From assembly GCA_022432975.1 (NCBI GenBank), contig CM039512.1, forward strand, positions 39,185,936 through 39,249,935: 64,000 bases of DNA, given 5' to 3'. The notes beneath the pieces are model-generated. The model did no database searches. It had not been told where the DNA came from and saw nothing but the letters and a program-made list of their open reading frames with translations. The DNA comes from Begonia masoniana. Lineage: Eukaryota > Streptophyta > Magnoliopsida > Cucurbitales > Begoniaceae. This document shows, one piece after another, positions 24,627-35,223 of this stretch. A program made the translations under genes and the position numbers. The stretch's first letter is position 1. The number at the start of each line of letters is the position of its first letter.

Positions 24627-25495
24627 CAGGTCGTTCTCATCACTTCAAATTAAAATCTTGAAGGCAAAATGGATAACCTAGGTTCTAACCACAAGTCATG
24701 TAACCGTGACCCTTATTTGCTTGATACGTTCATTTCTTTTGGAACAAATCAATTGAAGTGAAGTTCCTTATATTTCTTCAAACGCATTATTAAGTCTTAA
24801 TTACGCATCCATAAGGGTTATTGGGTCCTTAATACACGTCGTTCTCATCACTTCAAGTTAAAACTTTCAAGGTGAAATGGATAACTTAGGTTCTAACCAT
24901 AAGTCATGCAACAGTGAACCTCATTTGCTTGATACGTTTAATTTTTTTGGAACAAATCGATTAAAGTGAAGTTTCTTATACTTCTTCAACAGTATTACTA
25001 ATTCTTAATTACGCATCCATGAAGGTTATTGGGTCCTCAATACACGTCGTTCTCATCAATTCAATATAAAACCTTAAAGGTGAATAAAATAACTTACGTT
25101 CTAACCATAAGTCATGTAACAGTGAACTTTATTTGCTTGATACGTTCAGTTCTTTTAGAACAAATCGATTGAAATGAAGTTTCTTATACTTCTTTAAAGC
25201 ATTACTAGGGCTTAATTGCGCATCCATGAAGCTTATTGGGTCCCCAATAAACGTCGTTCTCATCATTTCAAGTAAAAACCTTAAAGATGAATAGGATAAG
25301 TTAGGTTCTAACCACAAGTCATGTAATAGTGAACCTCAATTGCTTGATACATTTTGCTCTTTTGGAACATATCGATTGAAGTTAAGTTTCTTATATTTCT
25401 TTAAACGCATTTCCAAGTCTTAATTACGCGTGCATTAGGGTTATTGGGCCCTCAATACACTTCATTCTCATCACTTCATGTTAAAATCTTGAAGG
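24590..25495 (-). repeat. 208-bp satellite array D, left part, reverse
   Basis: About four and a half diverged reverse-orientation monomers, ending at CTTGAAGG where an LTR fragment begins. Confidence 0.93.
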
Positions 25496-26104
25496 AGTAT
25501 AGTGAAGGTTTAGACCAGTTATAGTGAAGGTTTCGGTCGAAGTCATCATCCATTTATAGTGAAGGTTTCGGTCGAAGTCATCCACCAACTATAATGAAAG
25601 TTTCGGTCAAAGTCATCGTCCATTTTTAGTGAAGGTTTCGGTCGAAGTCATCGACTAGTTATAGTGAAGCTTTCGGTCAAAGTCATCGACCATTTATAGC
25701 GAAGTGTTTGGTCGAAAACATCAACCGATAACATTACAGAGGCCATGTCGACCGAAATATACAAAGGCCACCTCGACCAAATATTAAGTGTTCTAGTATG
25801 GACATCGACCGATTAGAAGGAATGAATTCCAAAGAGACGTCGCCCGATTTTAGGTAGTGTTGACCGAAACCCAGTTTTACCGTTTTAGCACCATTAACCA
25901 AGTTTATTTTTTATACGGGGCGATATATAGGCTATGTCTTTTTACGGGCAAAATGCCTTTTTTGCCCACGACGGTTTGGCTGATTGTTTTTCTATTTTAA
26001 TGTATTTTATTTAAATGGTTTTGAGGATGTTTTTAATCGATTTAGGGGTTTAAAAAGAAAAATTTATACGGAAAATTATGGAATAGGAATCAGAAGACGT
26101 TACA
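25496..26104 (+). repeat. Truncated LTR fragment with GGTCGA-rich tandem repeats
   Basis: The right part reads like the 3' end of the gypsy LTRs: TTTTTACGGGCAAAATGCC, TTTTTTGCCC, TTTTATTTAAATGGTTTT, then a GACGTTACA terminus joined to satellite. The left part (about 25500-25720) is six or so degenerate copies of a roughly 40-bp unit, TATAGTGAAGGTTTCGGTCG followed by AAGTCATCGACC. The LTR start is missing and no target duplication can be paired. It is a family not otherwise seen in the window. Confidence 0.7.
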
Positions 26105-28032
26105 ATACAGGTCGTTCTCATCACTTCAAGTTAAAATCTTGAACGTGAAATGGATAACTTAGGTTCTAACCACAAGTCATGTAACAGTGAAACTCATTTG
26201 CTTGATACGTTCAGTTCTTTTGGAACAAATCGATTGAAGTGAAATTCCTTATACTTCTTCAAACGAATTACTAAGTCTTAATTACGCGTCCATGAGGGTT
26301 ATTGGGTCCTCAATACACGTCGTTCTCATCACTTCAAGTTAAAACCTTGAAGGTGAAATGGATAACTTAGGTTCTAACCACAAATTATGTAACAGTGAAC
26401 CTCGTTTGCTTGATACGTTTAGTTCTTTTGGAAAAAATCTATTGAAATGAAATTCCTTATACTTCTTCAAACGCATTACTAAGTCTTAATTACGTGTCCA
26501 TGAAGGTTATTGGGTCCTCAATACACGTCGTTCTCATCACTTCAAGTTAAAACCTTGAAGGTGAAATGGATAACTTAGGTTCTAACCATAAGTCATGTAA
26601 CAGCGAACTTCATTTGCTTGATACGTTCAGTTCTTTTGGAACAAATCGATTGAAGTGAAATTCCTTATACTTCTTCAAACGAATTACTAAGGCTTAATTA
26701 TGCATCTATGAAGGTTATTGTGTCCTCAATACACGTCGTTCTCATCACTTCAAGTTAAAACCTTGAAGGTGAAATGGATAACTTAGGTTCTAACCACAAG
26801 TCATGTAACAGCGAACTTCATTTGCTTGATACGTTCAGTTCTTTTGGAAAAAATCTATTGAAATGAAATTCCTTATACTTCTTCAAACGCATTACTAAGT
26901 CTTAATTACGTGTCCATGAAGGTTATTGGGTCCTCAATACACGTCGTTCTCATCACTTCAAGTTAAAACCTTGAAGGTGAAATGGATAACTTAGGTTCTA
27001 ACCACAAGTCATGTAACAGCGAACTTCATTTGCTTGATACGTTCAGTTCTTTTGGAACAAATCGATTGAAGTGAAATTCCTTATACTTCTTCAAACGAAT
27101 TACTAAGTCTTAATTACGTGTCCATGAAGGTTATTGGGTCCTCAATACACGTCGTTCTCATCACTTCAAGTTAAAACCTTGAAGGTGAAATGGATAACTT
27201 AGGTTCTAACCACAAGTCATGTAACAGCGAACTTCATTTGCTTGATACGTTCAGTTCTTTTGGAACAAATCGATTGAAGTGAAATTCCTTATACTTCTTC
27301 AAACGAATTACTAAGTCTTAATTACGTGTCCATGAAGGTTATTGGGTCCTCAATACACGTCGTTCTCATCACTTCAAGTTAAAACCTTGAAGGTGAAATG
27401 GATAACTTAGGTTCTAACCACAAGTCATGTAACAGCGAACTTCATTTGCTTGATACGTTCAGTTCTTTTGGAACAAATCGATTGAAGTGAAATTCCTTAT
27501 ACTTCTTCAAACGAATTACTAAGTCTTAATTACGTGTCCATGAAGGTTATTGGGTCCTCAATACACGTCGTTCTCATCACTTCAAGTTAAAACCTTGAAG
27601 GTGAAATGGATAACTTAGGTTCTAACCACAAGTCATGTAACAGCGAACTTCATTTGCTTGATACGTTTAGTTCTTTTGGAAAAAATCTATTGAAATGAAA
27701 TTCCTTATACTTCTTCAAACGCATTACTAAGTCTTAATTACGTGTCCATGAAGGTTATTGGGTCCTCAATACACGTCGTTCTCATCACTTCAAGTTAAAA
27801 CCTTGAAGGTGAAATGGATAACTTAGGTTCTAACCACAAGTCATGTAACAGCGAACTTCATTTGCTTGATACGTTCAGTTCTTTTGGAACAAATCGATTG
27901 AAGTGAATTTCTTATATTTCTTTAAAAGTATTACTAAGGCTTAATTATGCATCTATGAAGGTTATTGTGTCCTCAATACAAGTCGTTCTCATCACTTTAA
28001 GTTAAAACCTTAAAGGTGAATATGATAACTTA
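26105..28032 (-). repeat. 208-bp satellite array D, right part, reverse, homogenised
   Basis: GATAACTTAGG landmarks fall at 26361, 26569, 26777, 26985, 27193, 27401, 27609 and 27817, each exactly 208 bp apart. The three units 26985-27608 look identical by eye. The variants GGAACAAATCGATTG and GGAAAAAATCTATTG alternate among units, and the 26569 and 27817 units share a private variant (GGCTTAATTATGCATC) six monomers apart. Confidence 0.95.
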
Positions 28033-30479
28033 TGTAGCACCCGGTTCTTTACGGAATATTTGAAAGTATATATATATAATGGCATTTTTATAAATATGTC
28101 AGGTTGTGTCAGTTTTCCGAACAGAAAGTGTTATTAGAATCCTAATGATTAATCTGGATTTTAGGGAAAATACGAGAATTTTTGGAGTTGTAACGCAAAT
28201 TATGATGATTTTATGTTTCTCATAATATAAAGGATATTTTAGTAAAAATAGTAAAGGCAGTCTGATTTGCGAACGGACAGTTTTAATGAATCTTTGGTAA
28301 TAAGTTGGAGTTATTGGCTAAATAAGGAAATTTGTAGAGAACGAATCGTTAGCGAATTAACGAAACAAAAGACGAATCAAATAGAAAATCAAAGGAAGGG
28401 CAAAGCGGTCCTTTGACCAGTCAATATTTTAAATAAAACAAATCCCCTTTCTTCTCCATCACTTCACGATTTCTCCCTCTCCTCCTTCGGCGATTTCTCT
28501 CCTCTTAATGGCGACTCCCTCCTTCCGACGACGATTCCTCCTCCGGTGACTCGGTTTTCTTCGCGATTTCTTCCTCATACGACATTTTAGGTAAGGTTCT
28601 ATGGTTTTGGAAAGTTTATTTGTAATTTTTGGGTCGTTTAACGATTTGGGTTTCGTTTAGGGTTTTCGCAAAATAGTCGGGTTATGCTAGAAATGGCGAG
28701 GGTTGCGCTATTTATGACCTTGGTAAACGTATTAATGGCCATTGGAAGTAGTTGGACGAATTAATGGTCATTAATGTGAATTTTGGGTGGTTCGAAAACT
28801 TAGAAATCTCCATTTATGGAGTTTTGGTTATTGGTGAGCATAAGTTGCTCGACCCGAGAGAGTTAAATTAGAGTTTTAGGAGATTTTTCTAGTTAAGGTT
28901 TCGTTAGTTTGGACGTTTAATGGTTTAAAAACAATTTAACGTCGATTGTTGTGAATTTTCCTTAGGTGAACAACGCTCGTGGACGGAGCTAGAATTTGCA
29001 ACGGATACGAGGTAAGTTCTCGTGACGTTTTATGGCCGATTGGCCTACACCGTACGTCGAAGTCGTATTGAGGAAATCTTAGAGCTTGTTGTTTAATTGC
29101 TTTGGTTGGGGTAGTCAGGATTAGTTGTTTACATAGGTTATGCTTTTATGGTCTTGATGGTATATATGTTGTATGTTTACTTTACGCATTTTAATTGTTC
29201 ATGCATCACGTCTTTTAAAATAACATGAAAACGGATTTCTGCACGTGTTTAAGAAAACATGGAATGAACTAATGAAAACTAATGTATGTAATCTGGTCAC
29301 GACGGGGTGGGGTTCAGACATGGCTGTTTACGGATGGAAGCATGTTTTCCTCCTGGTAGATGGAAAGGGTTGTCCAACCGCCGGATGTGCCTTCTCCATC
29401 TGGTGAGAGTTGGCTCCAGTGACGTTATGTTATGCCACTAAATGATTAAAATGTTTGTAGGGTTTATGAAACTCATATGCAAGCATTCATTTGCATTTAC
29501 GAAACTTGCTGAGCCTTTTAGCTCATAGTTGTCTGTATGGTGTAGGTGATCTTGATCAAGGTGAGGACAAGATCCCTCCACCCGAGGAATGATCAGTTGA
29601 TGAATGATGGCCCGTGGTAGTGTGCTGGTGCAGTCGGTGCGATTTTGACCCATGGGACTGTTTGTAAGTATTTTGGGGACACGATAGGTTGATAAAAGGA
29701 TAGGTTAACTATATAGTTAAACCATTTTAGGATGCTTGGTTCTGAATAGTGGATAGGTTATGTTTTGATGTTTCGGAAACCTATTTTATAAACTGCTTTT
29801 GGAAAGTCTTTTATTGGATGTATGGAACTGCTTGGAGTTTCTTTTTAAACAGGGGGAAATGTTTAGTCTTTAAATGGATCCACGCAGTTCGTTTTTACGA
29901 AAGTTTACTATGTTTTCGCGTTCAAAGATACGTTTTTGGTCGTTTAATTGGTGGTTTATGTTGAAGTGTTAGTGTGTATGTGTTACAAGAAAATGGTGCA
30001 GGGATGGAGGAGAAAAGAAAGGAAGGAAAAGAGAGATAAGAGGCGAGCTCCCTGAAAAAAAATGGATTCCAGGGAGACTGCCGATCGATCGCCTAAGGAG
30101 ATGATCGATCGGCAGTGGTGATCGCCACTCTCTGGAAATTCCAGAGAGTGTGGCGATCGATCGCAGGGCGATCAATCGCCTAATGTGGGGGCGATCGATC
30201 GCCCCCCCTTATTTTGGTGTTGCCGTTCGATCGACATAAATGGCCGATCGATCGGCCATGATATTTTATGGGCAGTTGCCCTTTTTGCCCTCCAAGCGTT
30301 AACCGATGGTTTTAATTGTTTTATTTAAATGTTTTCTTTAGTTTTTTTTACTTTAAATACGTTATATTAAAGGTTTTCAAATGGTTTTCCACTTAAACAC
30401 TAAACTTAAAGTTTATAAGGATAAAAAATAAATAAAAAATAATACTGGAAAATAAGGGTACAGTGTTATTGTTGCTACA
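28033..30479 (+). repeat. E3 5' LTR
   Basis: 2447 bp, TGTAGCACCCGG to GTTGCTACA. Internal landmarks: pyrimidine-rich leader at about 28440-28510, donor-like TTTTAG/GTAAGG at 28591, acceptor-like CCTTAG/GTGAAC at 28966, donor-like ACGAG/GTAAGT at 29012, acceptor-like TGTAG/GTGATC at 29546, donor-like GTTT/GTAAGTAT at 29664, and the palindrome cassette at about 30078-30262, including the perfect 18-bp TGGCCGATCGATCGGCCA. Confidence 0.94.
29533..29592 (+). other. Conserved small LTR frame, E3 5' LTR copy (20 codons)
   Basis: Reads LYGVGDLDQGEDKIPPPEE and stops with TGA. Upstream of TGTAG/GT the frame is not kept between copies, so the conserved part begins at the acceptor-like site. Confidence 0.45.
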
Positions 30480-30483
30480 GTTA

Positions 30484-30497
30484 TGGTATTAGAGCCC
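30484..30497 (+). other. E3 primer binding site (initiator tRNA-Met, one change)
   Basis: TGGTATTAGAGCCC, four bases after the LTR. One C-to-T change from the canonical TGGTATCAGAGC. Confidence 0.85.
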
Positions 30498-30644
30498 TCG
30501 GGTTTTAAAATCGATTCTGTAGACTACTCGACTGCACAGCCACTACGCGGACATCCTTCCTCAACTGTAAGTATGTTTAATACTTTATTTGATTTCGATT
30601 TCTTAGAGTATGTGTTTTAAATTTCATATAGGAGTTATAAAAAA

Positions 30645-31069
30645 ATGGTGCGTCAAGGGAATGACCGAGATGACAGAGATGATACGATAGACCCGCTTAA
30701 AAAATTTATTGCCCAACAGTCCTAACACATGGAACAACAGGCTCAACAAATAGAGAAACAGCCCCAGCAACTGGGCACCCTAATAGACCGTGAGGGCATT
30801 AGAACTCGGAAGACAGCTACTCCTGGTAATCAAGGGATGGAGAGGTTCCAGAAGCTCCAGCCTCCCGTGTTCAATGGGCAACCTACGGATCCCTCTTCAG
30901 CCGGGGAGTAGATTCGAACCATGGAGGACATGTTGGCTTACGCAAGTATAGAGGATGGACGGAAGGTTGCGTTGGTGACTTACCACTTAGCACTAGATGC
31001 CCGATTTTGGCGGGATTCCATCAAGACAACCACCGACGTGACGATAATGAGTTGGGAACTATTCAAAAC
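30645..31069 (+). pseudogene. E3 gag, first part
   Basis: ATG at 30645 opens MVRQGNDRDDRDDTIDPLKK, then a Gln-rich segment. In-frame stops stand near 30724 (TAA) and 30909 (TAG). The capsid core (MERFQKLQPPVFNGQPTD, MEDMLAYAS, SWELFKT) is recognisable and in frame throughout. It ends where E4 inserted, inside the codons for the FKxVFYDKYF motif; the continuation is at 40731. Confidence 0.88.
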
Positions 31070-33583
31070 TGTAGCGACCCTAACACTGTACCCTTATTTT
31101 CCCATATTATTATTATTATTATCCTTATAAACTTTGTAACAATTGAGCGGAATTTAAATAGTATACTGGATCATCAAAACCGTTTGAAAACAATTTAAAA
31201 ATCAATTGATTAAAACATTAAAACAGTCAGCCAAATAAAAAAACAACAAAACATCAAGCTGGAGGGCAAAAAGGGGATTCTCTTCGAATATCCATGGCCG
31301 ATCGATCAGCCAAATTGGCTGATTAATCGCCAATATTAAAAAAGGGAGGGGCGATCGTCGCCCCTCATAATAGGCGATCGATCACCTGTTAAAATTCTTC
31401 CCAACCGATCAATCGCCCCAAAGGGGCGATTGATCGGCTACCTCTCTGGATTTTTTTTTCCAGAGAGGTACGCCTTAATTGCCGATCGATCGGCAACCTC
31501 TCTAGAATCGAAATTCCAGAGAGTTTGCCTCTCTCCTCTTTTCTTATTTCCTTCCATTCCCCTGCGCAATTTTCCTACTACACAATTAAGCTAAACACTT
31601 CATCACATTTTCATTCAAAACCTCCTACATTTTTATACATTTCTCCATTTTATAAATCACAAAACCTACCCAAAACTTAGCCGAAAACGTAGTGAAAATT
31701 CATAAAAATAAACTGCGTGGATACGTTTAAAACTAAACACTTCCCCCTGTTTTAAATCACCAAGCATTTTACAAAATAAGTTTCCAAAAACATCAAAACG
31801 TAACCCTATCAACTAATCAGATTTCAAACATCCTAGTATGTTCAATCTATACAATTTACCTAACTATCGTGTTCCCAAGACATACACTTACTTCCCCACG
31901 GGTCAAAACACCTCAAATGTGCCAACACACTCCACAACCATTCCTCTTCAATCGCACTAATGCTTCAGGAGGAGGAACATCGTCATCACCTGTCTCGAAA
32001 TCACCTACACCATACAGACAATCTGTGAGGTAAAGGCTCAGCAAGTTTCGTAAATGCAAATGCATGCTGTGCAAATGAGTTTCAGAAATCATGCAACATT
32101 TTCTTATCTTTACATAGGTTGTCACCGAGATCTCAACCCGCTAAATGGACAGGGCACATCCTGCGGTTGGACAACCCTTTCCACCTAGCGGAGGGGGGTA
32201 CATGCTTGCAACACGCACAGCCATGCCTGAGCCCCACCTCGCATGACCATAAACATACATGGGTTCTTATTAGATGCGGTATTGTGACCGACCCTTCTCA
32301 GCCTTCACAATAGGTCAATTGCCCCCTTTCAGGCCACATTGCCATTTTCTTTAAAACATAGTGCGGAAATTCATTTTCTATACATAATTGAAAACAGTGA
32401 TGCATGGACAATTACGTTCTTAAAGTAAACATACATCATACGTACCATCAAGACAATAAAAGCAATTAAAAGCGTACCTTATAAAAGAACTAATCCTAAC
32501 TAACCAACCAAAGCATTTAAACAAACAATTCCACAATAACCCTCGACGCGACTTCGATATACGGTGTAGGCCTATCGGCTAGAGTAAGTCACGAGAACTT
32601 ACCTCGTGCGCGTTGAACTTTTAGCTCTGTCCACGAGCGTCGTTTACCTAAGGCAAATTCACAATATTTGTCGTTAAAACGAGTCTAAACCAATAAACGT
32701 TTAAACTTACGAAACTCTTAACTAAAGAAATTTTCTAAAACTCTAATTTAACTCATTGAGGCATTTTTATCGCGCGATTCACGTTCGACACCTCAAAACC
32801 TCCATTAACGGAATTTTCCAAACCTCGAAATTTCAACAAACCTTAATATTCCACAATGGATAGACCAACCTTCGTCCAATACGCCCAATACGTCCATTAT
32901 ATTCATAACTACGATAACCCTATCAATTTCTAACCGTAAATCACGTTTTTAACAAAAACCTAAAAGAAACCCTAACCGTTAAACGACCCAAAAATCACGA
33001 ATAAACTTTCCAAAACCGTAGAACCTTACCTAGAGCGTCGTTTGAGGAAGAAATCGCGAAGAACGGAGGTCAACCGGAGGAAGAACGGACGTCGAAATGG
33101 GAGTCGCCTTGAGAGGAGATCGCCTTGAAGAAAAATCGCAGAGGGAAATCGTGAATGAGGGAGAAGAGAAGGAGACTTATGGTTTTTATTAAATTTTTAC
33201 TTGGCAATTTACCATTTTTCCCTTCCTTTGATTTTCTATTTGTTTCGTCCTTTGTTTCATTAATTAGCTGACGATTTGGTTTCTCCAAATTTTCTTATTT
33301 CGCCAATAAGTCCAACTTATTATCAGGGCTTTATTAAAACTGTCTGTTTGCAAATCGGACCTCGTTTACTATTTTTACCACAACGTCCTTTATATTACGA
33401 GAAACGTAATTCTCGTAAAATTAGCGTTACAACTCCTAAAACTTTCGAAATTTTCTTAAAATCCATATTAATTATTAGGATCGTAATGACGCTTTCTTTT
33501 TGTCAAACCGATCTAATTTGACATAAGTACAAAAATGCCATTATTTATATGTTTACAAAAATCCTGTAAATCCGGGTGTTACA
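31070..33583 (-). repeat. E4 3' LTR
   Basis: 2514 bp. Cassette at about 31298-31500 with GCCGATCGATCGGC units and a hairpin CCTCTCTGG/CCAGAGAGG at 31441-31468. It is longer than its partner because it retains a segment near 31325-31370 that the 5' LTR lacks. Confidence 0.93.
31913..32017 (-). other. Conserved small LTR frame, E4 3' LTR copy
   Basis: Reads LYGVGDFETGDDDVPPPEA and stays open for about 15 further codons because the usual stop is lost. Confidence 0.4.
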
Positions 33584-33596
33584 TTCCATCAACCTT
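33584..33596 (-). other. E4 polypurine tract
   Basis: AAGGTTGATGGAA on the minus strand, abutting the 3' LTR. Confidence 0.75.
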
Positions 33597-33622
33597 ATTT
33601 AAATTTTGTCCTCAAAATTTGA

Positions 33623-35187
33623 TCATACAAACAATTCAGGATACTTAGCCATCATATCTTGCTGTCGCTCCCAAGTTGCTTCTTCCACCTCGTGGTTCCG
33701 CCATAAGACTTTTACTAGCATAATTTTTTTGTTGCACAATACCTTGATGGAAGACTCCAAAATATGTACAGGTTTCTCCACATAAGTCAGGTAGGGTGTA
33801 CCTCGATCTCTCTTGCCTCCACAATATGCGATAGATCGCGCAAACACTTCTGAAGCATAAACACGTGAAATACATCGTGGATGCCTTCCGTTGAAGCCAG
33901 AAGCTGTAGTCGATACGCCATCTTCCCGATCTTCTTCAAAATAGGGAAGGGCCCCACATGTCTACTGTTTAGCTTGCCCCTCCATCCAAATCGCATTACA
34001 CCTTTAAACGGAGAAACCTTCAAATAAACCTCATCACCTTTTTCGAATTCCAGTTCTCTCCGTCTTGTGTCAGCATAGCTCTTCTGTCGACTCTGAGCTA
34101 TCTCGATACGTTGTTTGATAACGGAAATCTTCTCTGCCGTTTGTTGTAGAATTTCATGAGCAACAATACTGGCTTCACCAACCTCGTCCCAATATAATGG
34201 AGATCTACACTTTCGACCATACAAAGATTCGTACGGAGCCGTACCTATGGCAGCCTGGAAACTGTTGTTGTAAGAGAACTCGATCAGTGGCAAATACCTG
34301 CTCCACGATCCCTGAAATTCCAACACACAAGCTCTGAGCATATCCTGCAGAATCTGATTCGTCCTGTCTGTCTGACCATTAGTCTGATGATGAAATGCCG
34401 TGCTGAAATTTAGCTGAGTGCCCATAGCTTTGTGTAGACTCTTCCAGAACTTAGAAGTGAATCTCGGATCTCTATCTGAGACAATAAAAACTGGCACTCC
34501 ATGCAGCCTAACAATTTCCTGCACATAAAGCTCGGTGAGCTGATCCATAGAAGATGCCATCTTCACAGATAAGAAGTGAGACGAATTTGTCAATCGATCC
34601 ACGATCACCCAGATGTCGTCATGTCCCTTCGTCGTCCTTGGGAGCCCCACAATAAAATCCATGGAAATCTGCTCCCATTTCCACTCCATAATCGGCAATG
34701 GCTGTAGTGTTCCGGCCGGCCTCTGGTGTTCTGCCTTTACCTGTTGACAAACTAAACAGGTTTCAACGTACTTGGCAACCTCTTTCTTCATGTTCGGCCA
34801 CCAGAAATGTTGCTTTAAGTCTCTGTACATTTTAGTGCTTCCTGGATGCACAGAGTATGCTGAAGAATGTGCCTCGGCCAATATCTCCTTATTTAGCTCC
34901 TCATCGTTAGGCACGTACCACCTATGCCTGAATTTCAGAATACCATCATCTGACAAGTTAAATTCAGACACGTCTCCAGATGTCATGCTCAATCGAAGCT
35001 CCTCACACTCCATATCTTTCTGATGAGCTTCACGTATCTTATCCAGAATAGTCGGCCTGAGAGAAATGTTGGTGAGCATACTGGACAACTCTGCCACAAT
35101 CTCCACATCAAACTTCTTAATCTCAAACCGCAACATAACTGACATCGCTGCAAGTGAAGGCTGACTCGCAGTAGGCATTCGGCTCAA
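33623..35187 (-). pseudogene. E4 integrase and chromodomain
   Basis: One open frame of 466 codons (33787-35187) runs from the RNase H end through the zinc domain (HSSAYSVHPG, ETCLVCQQ), the core (MDFIVGLP, SDRDPRF) and GPF. The third catalytic position, Glu in E1, E2 and E3, is Asp here: the copy reads HHQTNGQTDRTN near 34350-34380 (GAG changed to GAC). A frameshift near 33790-33840 moves the chromodomain (VKVLWRNHEVEEATWER) to another frame, ending at 33623. The length of the open frame suggests less decay than E2 or E3, but the active-site change and loss of chromodomain fusion argue against function. Confidence 0.9.
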
Positions 35188-35223
35188 AGCATCAGCGACC
35201 TTGTTCGCCTTTCCTGGATGGTA

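Noticed and set aside
26105..28032. The 208-bp repeat as 5S rDNA or another gene array
   Set aside because: No RNA polymerase III box or rRNA-like sequence is visible, and monomers vary freely; it behaves as satellite.
30484..30497. tRNA-Met gene fragment
   Set aside because: The match to tRNA is only the primer binding site next to the LTR, as in the other elements.
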